Source of the DNA: Microbacterium testaceum
Lineage (GTDB): Bacteria; Actinomycetota; Actinomycetes; Actinomycetales; Microbacteriaceae
Length of the DNA: 64,000 nt
Assembly (NCBI RefSeq): GCF_029761935.1
Contig: NZ_CP121699.1
Coordinates: 1,612,001 to 1,676,000 of the forward strand
Reading direction: 5' to 3'
Each line of letters opens with the position of its first letter. Position 1 is the first letter of the stretch. Both the position numbers and the translations under genes were made by a program. Below, in pieces: positions 53,577 to 64,000 of the stretch. The notes beneath the pieces were generated by a model that saw only the letters and a program-made list of their open reading frames with translations, did not search any database and had not been told where the DNA came from.

Positions 53577-54164
53577 ATGTCCCGTCGCCTGCTCCGTCCG
53601 GCCGTCGCAGCGGCTCTCGCCGGCGCCACCCTCCTCGCGGTGAGCGCGTGCGCCCCCGCCGCAGACGACGCCGCGCCCACCCCCGCGGCACCGGTCGTGT
53701 CGGCCAGCCCGACCCCCATCCCGACGATCACCCAGACGGCACCGGCCGTCCGCATCCCGGCCGACTGCCGCTCGATGCTCTCGACCGACGTCCTGGCTCA
53801 GCTCGGCCAAACTCCGTTGAACGACCCCGCGCTCGGGCCCTCGGGCGTGCAGTCCGACGGCTCGCTGATCTGCATCTGGCGCGATCCGGCGGCGGACACC
53901 ACAGGCCTCGTCACGCACATCTCGCGCATGGACCGCGGCCCCGCGCTCGACATGCTGAACGGTCTCGTCGACACCCAGGGCTTCAGCTGCTACACCCCCG
54001 ACGCGGGGACGCGCTGCGAGAAGACCTGGATCAACCCGACCTACCCCGTCAACGACGGTCGGACGCTCTACTGGCGCGACGGCGTGTTGATCGACACGCA
54101 GTACTCGAACCTCGCCCCCACGGGATACACCGGCAGCATCATCGCCTCCGTCTTCGGCGGCTGA
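53577..54164 (+). CDS. lipoprotein with four conserved cysteines
   Basis: This 195-residue exported protein has a signal peptide with lipobox VSAC at about 22-25 and a Pro/Ala/Thr linker. The folded part has DCRSML, LICIW, GFSCYTPDAGTRCEKTW and ends GYTGSIIASVFGG. The cysteines after the lipid Cys should form two disulfides outside the membrane. It is related to the protein encoded convergently at 54186-54785, which shares DCR, C-x-WR, GFTCS-x-HCE and the GY-A-I-AS-x-FYG end. The function is unknown. It converges with 21 nt between the genes. Confidence 0.7.
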   Translation: MSRRLLRPAVAAALAGATLLAVSACAPAADDAAPTPAAPVVSASPTPIPTITQTAPAVRIPADCRSMLSTDVLAQLGQTPLNDPALGPSGVQSDGSLICIWRDPAADTTGLVTHISRMDRGPALDMLNGLVDTQGFSCYTPDAGTRCEKTWINPTYPVNDGRTLYWRDGVLIDTQYSNLAPTGYTGSIIASVFGG

Positions 54165-54185
54165 CCCCGCGAGGGGGCTCCCCCG

Positions 54186-54785
54186 TCACTCGCCGTAGAA
54201 GGCGTGGGATGCCACGATCGCGGCGTACCCGTCGGGCATCCACCCGGAGAGCGTCGACGACACCCACCGGTCGGCACGCAGATCGTGGACCTCGAGGAGC
54301 TCGCCCGAGGCGCGTTCGCAGTGCGTGGTGTCGGCCGCGACCGAGCACGTGAAACCCTGTGCGGCGAGCGTGGTCGAGACCGCTGCGGCCCCCTCGGGCG
54401 TCACCGTCGAGACGGTCGTCTCGATCGAACGCCCGGCTTCGCCCCGCCAGTGGCAGGTGATCACGACCGTCGGAGCGGCGGCGGCGACCGCCTCGGGCGT
54501 CGACGCCGGCGCGGTACGCCGCTGGGAGAGCAACGCCTGCGGAGACCACACGAGGGAGGACCACAGCGGTTGCGAGTACAGGTGTCGGCAGTCCGAAGCC
54601 GGCGCGGGAGGGGTGGTCTCGACCGCCGCGTGCCGCCCCGTGGCGGCCCTCAGCGTGTCGCCCACGAATCCCACGGCCATCGGCACGCCGGGGGTGGCGA
54701 TGACCACCAGAGCGGCGACGGCCGCCGCGCACAGCAGACCCGCCGGCCATGCCAGCCATAAGCTGCGTCCCCCGATGCGGGCCAT
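54186..54785 (-). CDS. membrane-anchored paralogue of the 53577 lipoprotein
   Basis: This 199-residue protein has one N-terminal membrane segment (about 8-30) without a lipobox and an extracellular part that aligns with the lipoprotein at 53577-54164: SDCRHLY, ITCHWRG, GFTCSVAADTTHCERAS and GYAAIVASHAFYGE. The four cysteine positions match. I chose ATG 54785, with GGAGG 5 nt upstream. GTG codons 4-5 codons earlier are less well placed. The function is unknown. The head-on pair may be a duplicated and inverted gene. Confidence 0.65.
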   Translation of the reverse strand: MARIGGRSLWLAWPAGLLCAAAVAALVVIATPGVPMAVGFVGDTLRAATGRHAAVETTPPAPASDCRHLYSQPLWSSLVWSPQALLSQRRTAPASTPEAVAAAAPTVVITCHWRGEAGRSIETTVSTVTPEGAAAVSTTLAAQGFTCSVAADTTHCERASGELLEVHDLRADRWVSSTLSGWMPDGYAAIVASHAFYGE

Positions 54786-54855
54786 GCGTCCCTCCACCAC
54801 AACGGTAGGCGCACCGAGGTGCCTCCCCCGCGCCTCGACACGCCGCGAGCACGAG

Positions 54856-54885
54856 GAAGGCCCCCGGCGTGAGCCGGGGGCCTTC
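54856..54885 (-). terminator. terminator after rpoC
   Basis: A perfect 13-bp stem (54856-54868 with 54873-54885) with loop GTGA lies 82 nt past the rpoC stop. No T tract follows on the minus strand. Confidence 0.65.
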
Positions 54886-54967
54886 GGGGATCAGGATGCC
54901 GCGCCGGGGCGTGGCATCCCTCCCGTCGAGACCGGGAGGACGGGCGACCCGCCCTCCCGAGCCTCGA

Positions 54968-57900
54968 TCAGTTGTATGTGCCGGGCGTGAAGTCGTCCGT
55001 CGAGAAGCTGTCGAAGTCGACGTAGCTCAGGTCGGCGTCGCTGTACGCGCCGTCCGAAGCGAAGATGCGGTTGGGGTACCGCTCGCTCTTCGCCTCTTCC
55101 GTCGCCTCGACCGTGACGTTGCGGTACTTCGCAAGTCCGGTTCCGGCGGGGATGAGCTTTCCGATGATGACGTTCTCCTTGAGGCCGACGAGCGGGTCGC
55201 TCTTGCCCTCCATGGCCGCCTGCGTCAGGACGCGGGTGGTTTCCTGGAACGATGCCGCCGACAGCCACGACTCGGTCGCGAGCGACGCCTTCGTGATACC
55301 CATCAGCTCGGGACGACCCGACGCGGGACGCTTGCCCTCGCCGACCGCCTCGCGGTTGATGGTCTGGTAGCGCTTGAAGTCCACCAGCTCACCGGGCAGC
55401 AGATCGGTGTCGGCGTGATCGACGACAGTGACCTTGCGGAGCATCTGTCGGACGATGACCTCGATGTGCTTGTCGTGGATCGGCACACCCTGCGAGCGGT
55501 ACACGCCCTGGACGCCGTTGACGAGGTACTTCTGCACCTCGCGGGCACCCTGCACGCGCATGACCTCCTTGGGGTCGAGCGTTCCGACCTGGAGGGGCTC
55601 GCCGACCGAGACGTGCTGGCCGTCCTCGACCAGGAGCGTCGCGCGCTTCAGGACGGGGTAGACCACCGGCTCGTCGCCGTTGTCGGGCGTCAGGATGACC
55701 TTCTTGGCCTTGTCGGTCTCGTCGATCGTGATGCGGCCGTCGGCCTCGGCGATCGGCGACGCACCCTTGGGGGTACGGGCCTCGAAGAGCTCCTGCACAC
55801 GGGGAAGACCCTGCGTGATGTCGTCCGCCGAGGCGGAACCACCGGTGTGGAAGGTACGCATCGTCAGCTGGGTACCGGGCTCACCGATCGACTGGGCCGC
55901 GATGATGCCGACGGCCTCGCCGATGTCGACGATCTTGCCGGTGGCGAGCGAACGGCCGTAGCACTTCGCGCAGACACCGACCGCCGAGTCGCAGGTCAGG
56001 ACGGAGCGGACCTTGATGGTCTCGACACCACCCGCGACCAGCTTGTCGATGAGCACGTCGCCCACGTCATCGCCGGCCTCGGCCAGCACGGTGCCCTGCG
56101 CGTCGACGACCGCCGTGGCGAGCGTACGAGCGAACACCGAGTTCTCGACGTTGGCGTCCTTGACCAGCGAACCGGTCGAGTCGGCCGCGGCGATCGGGAG
56201 CTCGAGACCCTTCGACGTGCCGCAGTCCTCCTCGCGGATGATGACATCCTGCGAGACGTCGACCAGACGACGGGTGAGGTACCCCGAGTCGGCCGTACGG
56301 AGAGCCGTGTCGGCCAGACCCTTACGGGCACCGTGCGTCGCGATGAAGTACTCGGCGACCGACAGACCCTCGCGGTACGAGGAGATGATCGGACGCGGGA
56401 TGATCTCACCCTTGGGGTTGTTCACCAGGCCTCGCATACCCGCGATGTTGCGGATCTGCAGCCAGTTACCACGGGCGCCCGACGAGACCATGCGGTTGAT
56501 GGTGTTGTCGGCGGGGAAGTTGTCCCGCATAGCCTTCTGGACCTCGTCGGTGGCCTCGGTCCAGATCTTGATGAGCTCCTGACGACGCTCGGCGTCGGTG
56601 GTGAGACCCTTCTCGTACTGGCCCTGGACCTTCGCGGCCTGCTTCTCGTAGCCGGCGACGATCTCGGCCTTGTTCGGCGGGGTGAGGATGTCGCTCAGCG
56701 CCACCGTGACACCCGAACGGGTGGCCCAGTAGAAGCCGGCGTCCTTGATCCGGTCGAGCGATGCTGCGACCTCGACCTTGGGGTACTCCTCCGCCAGCTT
56801 GTTGACGATCTGCGACAGCTTGCCCTTGTCGGCCTGCTCGCGAACGAACGGGTAGCCCTTGGGGAGCGTGTCGTTGAAGATCGCCTGTCCGAGCGAGGCG
56901 TCGACGAGACCGTGCACGTCGTAACCCTCGGGCGCCTGGCCCTCGAGGAACGTCAGGCCGGGGATGCGGATGCGCGCCTTGGCCTGCAGGTCGAGGGTGC
57001 CCTCGTCCTTGGCCAGGATCGCCTCGCCCACGGAACCGAACGCGCGGCCTTCGCCCTTCGCACCCTCCTTGAGGGTGGTGAGGTGGTGCAGACCGATGAT
57101 CATGTCCTGCGAGGGCAGGGTCACCGGGCGACCGTCCGACGGCTTCAGGATGTTGTTCGAGGCGAGCATCAGCACGCGCGCCTCGGCCTGGGCCTCGACC
57201 GACAGGGGCAGGTGGACGGCCATCTGGTCACCGTCGAAGTCGGCGTTGAACGCCGCGCACACGAGCGGGTGCAGCTGGATCGCCTTGCCCTCGACGAGCT
57301 GGGGCTCGAACGCCTGGATGCCGAGGCGGTGCAGGGTGGGTGCACGGTTCAGCAGCACGGGGCGCTCGCGGATGATCTCCTCGAGCACGTCCCAGACCTC
57401 GGGACGGTAGCGCTCGACGGCGCGCTTGGCGGCCTTGATGTTCTGCGAGTGACCGAGGTCGATCAGGCGCTTGATCACGAACGGCTTGAACAGCTCGAGG
57501 GCCATCTGCTTGGGCAGACCGCACTGGTGGAGCTTGAGCTGGGGTCCGACGATGATGACGGAACGGCCCGAGTAGTCCACGCGCTTTCCGAGCAGGTTCT
57601 GGCGGAAACGACCCTGCTTTCCCTTGAGCATGTCGCTCAGGGACTTCAGGGCGCGGTTGCCGGTACCGGTGACGGGGCGACCACGGCGGCCGTTGTCGAA
57701 CAGCGCGTCGACGGCCTCCTGCAGCATGCGCTTCTCGTTGTTGACGATGATCTCGGGGGCACCGAGGTCGATCAGGCGACGGAGGCGGTTGTTGCGGTTG
57801 ATCACGCGACGGTAGAGGTCGTTCAGGTCGGAGGTCGCGAAGCGGCCACCGTCGAGCTGGACCATGGGACGAAGCTCCGGCGGGATCACCGGGACGACAT

Positions 57901-58843
57901 CCAGCACCATCGAGGCCGGGCTCATGCCGGTCTGCAGGAACGAGTTGACGACCTTGAGGCGCTTGATCGCGCGGATCTTGCGCTGGCCCTTGCCCTCGGA
58001 GATCTGCAGGTGGAGGCTGTCGGCCTCGGCCTGCAGGTCGAAGGCCTCGAGGCGACGCTTGATCGACTCCGCGCCCATGTGGGCCTCGAAGTACTGACCG
58101 AAGCGGTCCTGCAGCTCGTGGAACACGTCGTCCTCGGGCTTCAGGGCGCCCACCTCGAGCGTGCGGAAGTCCTCCCACACGCGCTCGAGCTTGGCGATCT
58201 GCTCGTCGGCGTTCTTGCGGGCCGCCGTCATGTCCTTCTCGGCGGCGTCCTTGACCTTCTTCTTCTGGTCGGCCTTGGCGCCCTCCGCCTCGAGGGCGGC
58301 GAGCTCCTCCTCGAGCTTGGCGAGGCGGGCCGCGACGCGGGCGTCGCGACGGTCGCCGAGCGTCTTCAGCTCGAGGCGGATGTTGTTCTCCTGCGTGGCC
58401 AGGTCGCGGTGACGAGCATCCTCGTCAACCGAGATCACCATGTAGGCGGCGAAGTAGATGACCTTCTCGAGGTCCTTCGGCGCCATGTCGAGCAGGTAGC
58501 CGAGGCGCGAGGGCACGCCCTTGAAGTACCAAATGTGCGTGACGGGCGCGGCGAGCTCGATGTGGCCCATGCGCTCGCGGCGGACCGAGCTCTTGGTGAC
58601 CTCGACGCCGCAGCGCTCGCAGACGATGCCCTTGAAGCGCACCCGCTTGTACTTGCCGCAGGCGCACTCCCAGTCGCGGGAGGGTCCGAAGATCTGCTCG
58701 CCGAAGAGTCCGTCCTTCTCGGGCTTCAGCGTGCGGTAGTTGATCGTCTCGGGCTTCTTGACCTCACCGAAGGACCAACGACGGATGTCGTCGGCGGTGG
58801 CCAGACCGATACGGATCTGATCGAAAGTGGTTGATTCGAGCAC
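54968..58843 (-). CDS. rpoC: RNA polymerase beta' subunit
   Basis: This 1291-residue beta' subunit carries the catalytic Mg motif [12 protein letters not shown]. The N-terminal zinc ribbon is [20 protein letters not shown], and the second zinc site is [13 protein letters not shown]. Bridge and trigger regions ([20 protein letters not shown], then [20 protein letters not shown]) are normal. The start is GTG 58843, with AGGAG 5 nt upstream. It lies 56 nt past the rpoB stop in the usual rpoB-rpoC operon. Confidence 0.98.
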   Translation of the reverse strand: MLESTTFDQIRIGLATADDIRRWSFGEVKKPETINYRTLKPEKDGLFGEQIFGPSRDWECACGKYKRVRFKGIVCERCGVEVTKSSVRRERMGHIELAAPVTHIWYFKGVPSRLGYLLDMAPKDLEKVIYFAAYMVISVDEDARHRDLATQENNIRLELKTLGDRRDARVAARLAKLEEELAALEAEGAKADQKKKVKDAAEKDMTAARKNADEQIAKLERVWEDFRTLEVGALKPEDDVFHELQDRFGQYFEAHMGAESIKRRLEAFDLQAEADSLHLQISEGKGQRKIRAIKRLKVVNSFLQTGMSPASMVLDVVPVIPPELRPMVQLDGGRFATSDLNDLYRRVINRNNRLRRLIDLGAPEIIVNNEKRMLQEAVDALFDNGRRGRPVTGTGNRALKSLSDMLKGKQGRFRQNLLGKRVDYSGRSVIIVGPQLKLHQCGLPKQMALELFKPFVIKRLIDLGHSQNIKAAKRAVERYRPEVWDVLEEIIRERPVLLNRAPTLHRLGIQAFEPQLVEGKAIQLHPLVCAAFNADFDGDQMAVHLPLSVEAQAEARVLMLASNNILKPSDGRPVTLPSQDMIIGLHHLTTLKEGAKGEGRAFGSVGEAILAKDEGTLDLQAKARIRIPGLTFLEGQAPEGYDVHGLVDASLGQAIFNDTLPKGYPFVREQADKGKLSQIVNKLAEEYPKVEVAASLDRIKDAGFYWATRSGVTVALSDILTPPNKAEIVAGYEKQAAKVQGQYEKGLTTDAERRQELIKIWTEATDEVQKAMRDNFPADNTINRMVSSGARGNWLQIRNIAGMRGLVNNPKGEIIPRPIISSYREGLSVAEYFIATHGARKGLADTALRTADSGYLTRRLVDVSQDVIIREEDCGTSKGLELPIAAADSTGSLVKDANVENSVFARTLATAVVDAQGTVLAEAGDDVGDVLIDKLVAGGVETIKVRSVLTCDSAVGVCAKCYGRSLATGKIVDIGEAVGIIAAQSIGEPGTQLTMRTFHTGGSASADDITQGLPRVQELFEARTPKGASPIAEADGRITIDETDKAKKVILTPDNGDEPVVYPVLKRATLLVEDGQHVSVGEPLQVGTLDPKEVMRVQGAREVQKYLVNGVQGVYRSQGVPIHDKHIEVIVRQMLRKVTVVDHADTDLLPGELVDFKRYQTINREAVGEGKRPASGRPELMGITKASLATESWLSAASFQETTRVLTQAAMEGKSDPLVGLKENVIIGKLIPAGTGLAKYRNVTVEATEEAKSERYPNRIFASDGAYSDADLSYVDFDSFSTDDFTPGTYN

Positions 58844-58888
58844 TGGTTCTCCTGTGTCGGAATTCTCTGAAATCTGAGCTGGGTCGCT

Positions 58889-58899
58889 GAGCTGGAAGC

Positions 58900-58903
<4 letters not shown>
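58889..58903 (-). repeat. hairpin word shared with the rpmJ 3' end
   Basis: GAGCTGGAAGCTCAG overlaps the rpoB stop (58900-58902) and is identical to 17187-17201 at the rpmJ stop. With two more bases on the left it makes a 7-bp stem (58887-58893 with 58897-58903) and a GGA loop. Confidence 0.5.
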
Positions 58904-62397
<3,494 letters not shown>

Positions 62398-62565
62398 GGG
62401 AATAACCTCCAGAAGCCCGGGCGAGGGGCTCGTGATTCCTTGTCGTCAGGTGGAGTGCGTTCCTGCCCCGATAACCTGCACGTCGCACACCGCGGTGAAG
62501 CGGGGACGGGCAGGCTCAGCCGACCACCATATGAGGGCAGGGGGAATCGAGGAGCGCAAAGTCCA

Positions 62566-62594
62566 AGCATACGCGGGAGGACTCGCCGTGTCCA
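62566..62594 (-). promoter_or_regulatory. rpoB promoter
   Basis: Minus-strand TGGACA (-35) and TATGCT (-10) are separated by 17 nt. The start near 62559 leaves a leader of about 160 nt. The -10 and flanks (CGTATGCTTG) match the infA promoter. Confidence 0.65.
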
Positions 62595-62603
62595 GTCCAA
62601 TTC

Positions 62604-62632
62604 TTGACGCGTTCTCGGACCTGCGGTATAAC
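62604..62632 (+). promoter_or_regulatory. possible antisense promoter facing pxpB-pxpC
   Basis: On the plus strand TTGACG and TATAAC are separated by 17 nt. Any transcript would run antisense into the 3' end of the PxpB-PxpC gene. The final C of the -10 is unfavourable. Confidence 0.3.
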
Positions 62633-62669
62633 CGCGTGCGCTCGCCCGGCATTCCTCGCTCCCGCCCCG

Positions 62670-64000
62670 TCAGGCCCGGCGAAACCGCACCCGGTCACCC
62701 GGCCGCACCTGTGCGAGAGCGTCGAGGGCGGCATCCGGGATCACCCCGATCACGGGATAGCCCCCGGTCACGGGACCGTCGGCGAGCAGGATCACCGGGC
62801 GCCCGTGCGGTGGAACCTGGAGCGCTCCCGGGCACATGCCTTCGCTGGGGAGTTCGTCGTGACGGGTGCGCTCGAGGACCGGACCGTCGAGACGGATGCC
62901 GATCCTGTCGATGTCGGCCGACACGGTCCAGGACGCATCGGTCAGCGCATCGACCGAGGCGGGGGTGAACCAGTCCGCCCGCGGCCCCGGCCGCAGCCCC
63001 ACCTCGAGCACGGCCGGAGGGATGGACCAGGGGAACCCGTCCACCGCGGGCACCTCCCCGGTCTCGAATCCCGCGTGCACGAGGTCGCCGGCACGGAGGG
63101 GTCGAGGGCCGAGCCGCGCGAGAACGTCGGTGGAGCGCGAGCCGAGCACGGACTCGGCGACGACTCCCCCGCGGACGGCGAGGATCAGTCGCAGGCCCGC
63201 GCGGGCGGGGTCGATCGTCAGCTCCGCGCCCCTCACGAGTCGCACCGGCTCGTAGACGGGGACGCCGCGCCCGTCGACGCGCACGTCGGCGAGAGCACCG
63301 GTCACCGCGACCCAGCAGTCGTGTTCGGCTCGCGCCGAGAACCCGCCGAGCGTGATCTCGAGAGCCGCCGCGCTCTCGTCGTTTCCGACCAGACGGTTCG
63401 CGATGCGCAGGGCGCCGCGATCCAGGGCGCCCGAGCGGGCCACCCCCAGCGCCGCTCGACCGGGTCGGCCGAGGTCCTGCACCGTGACCAGCGGACCGGA
63501 GGCGAGGATGCGGAGCGCCGGGCCGGGCGCCGCCCCGGCGGTCGAGGAACGCGCCCCACCGAGCGAGGATCCGGCGGGAAACGGCGGGGCCGCGGCATCC
63601 GGTCGTCCGCTCGTCGGCGGCGTCCTGTCGGACTCCCGCGGCCCGACGACGTGCGCGCGCTCGCGGATCGGGACGAAACGCACGCGGGTGCGGGGCGGGA
63701 GGAGCACCGGGTCGACGGCCTCGGGATCGAAGAGGACCGCATCCGTCGACCCGATGAGCCGCCAGCCGCCCGGGGTGTCACGGGGGTAGGCCCCGCTGAA
63801 CGCCCCCGCGAGACCCACGGCTCCGGCGGGGACGCGAAGGCGGGGTCGGTCGAGTCGAGGGACGTCGAACGGCCAGTCCGCACTCACGAGATAGGCGAAC
63901 CCCGGCGCGAAGCCGGTGAAGGCCACCGTCCACTCCGCGGCACGGTGGCGCGCGACGAGGTCGTCCGCTCGGATGCCGAGCAGCTCGGCCGCGTCGTCCA
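62670..64000 (-). CDS. 5-oxoprolinase PxpB-PxpC fusion (KipI-KipA type), 5'-partial
   Basis: This frame is open to the right edge, so at least 443 residues are present and the N-terminus is missing. The first visible residues end in AAEWTVAFTGFAPGFAYL, then VPAGAVGLAG and DTPGGWRLIG: the C-terminal part of PxpB (KipI). A linker leads into PxpC (KipA) with SGPLVTVQDLGRPG, GALDRGALRIANRLVGN, and ends GPVTGGYPVIGVI. PxpABC hydrolyses 5-oxoproline to glutamate with ATP. This fused form also occurs near urea-amidolyase-like genes. pxpA is not in the window. A GTG at 63926 is internal and not the start. Confidence 0.85.
   Translation of the reverse strand, partial: DDAAELLGIRADDLVARHRAAEWTVAFTGFAPGFAYLVSADWPFDVPRLDRPRLRVPAGAVGLAGAFSGAYPRDTPGGWRLIGSTDAVLFDPEAVDPVLLPPRTRVRFVPIRERAHVVGPRESDRTPPTSGRPDAAAPPFPAGSSLGGARSSTAGAAPGPALRILASGPLVTVQDLGRPGRAALGVARSGALDRGALRIANRLVGNDESAAALEITLGGFSARAEHDCWVAVTGALADVRVDGRGVPVYEPVRLVRGAELTIDPARAGLRLILAVRGGVVAESVLGSRSTDVLARLGPRPLRAGDLVHAGFETGEVPAVDGFPWSIPPAVLEVGLRPGPRADWFTPASVDALTDASWTVSADIDRIGIRLDGPVLERTRHDELPSEGMCPGALQVPPHGRPVILLADGPVTGGYPVIGVIPDAALDALAQVRPGDRVRFRRA

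Noticed and set aside
54869..58834. 1321-codon plus-strand open frame
   Set aside because: It is antisense to rpoC along its whole length and mirrors rpoC codons. rpoC is unambiguous.
63924..63926. GTG 63926 as start of the PxpB-PxpC gene
   Set aside because: The reading frame continues upstream to the window edge with PxpB-like residues (LLGIRADDLVARHRAAEWT), so the gene is cut by the edge.

Overview
The window is a chromosomal segment of a high-GC Gram-positive actinobacterium, most like the family Microbacteriaceae and probably Microbacterium or a close relative. The evidence is the very high GC, frequent GTG and TTG starts, a short-LID adenylate kinase, a map-dsbA pair inside the ribosomal superoperon, ~105-residue DUF7882-type proteins, and a Ser/Thr kinase/FHA/MoxR/DUF58/transglutaminase operon. 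I see no phage, insertion sequence, CRISPR array, tRNA or rRNA gene.

Left accessory region (1-14.4 kb). A minus-strand operon encodes a DoxX-like membrane protein, a 2H phosphoesterase and a PPOX-class flavoprotein. A sigma-factor fragment with region 2 only follows, then two DUF7882-type paralogues around a MarR regulator. From 3.3 to 12.6 kb lies a mixed-strand locus: a membrane-anchored GH6 cellulase, an OmpR-type response regulator, a processive GT2 synthase, two membrane proteins with decayed GGDEF-like tails, a PAS histidine kinase and two related lipoproteins. I read this as a candidate cell-surface beta-glucan or exopolysaccharide system. An EEP nuclease/phosphatase-like protein and truA close the region.

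Translation and transcription core (14.4-36 kb, all minus). In transcription order: rpsL-rpsG-fusA-tuf, then a small MT0933-like gene, then S10-spc-alpha (rpsJ to rplP, rpmC, rpsQ, rplN to rplE, rpsH to rplO, secY, adk, map, dsbA-like, infA, rpmJ, rpsM, rpsK, rpoA, rplQ, ending at truA). rpsN and rpsD are absent from their usual places. Most widened gaps hold a GC-rich hairpin. Plausible sigma-70-type promoters precede rpsL, rpsJ, infA and rpoB.

Kinase/anchor region (36.4-54.8 kb). Seven tightly packed, mostly overlapping minus-strand genes encode, in transcription order, a membrane Ser/Thr kinase, a 1983-residue secreted Ig/Fn3 protein, a MoxR ATPase, a DUF58 protein, a transglutaminase-fold membrane protein that has lost its catalytic Cys and His, a membrane FHA protein, and a tail-anchored protein carrying an array of D/E-x-T-V-x-S-R-R motifs. 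These probably form one kinase-controlled cell-envelope system. Three unknown proteins lie upstream, and a convergent pair of related Cys-containing exported proteins lies beyond.

Right end (54.9-64 kb). rpoB-rpoC run on the minus strand, followed by a 5'-partial PxpB-PxpC fusion of the 5-oxoprolinase family. Many isolated genes have a TANNNT box 6-7 nt before the start codon, which suggests widespread leaderless transcription.
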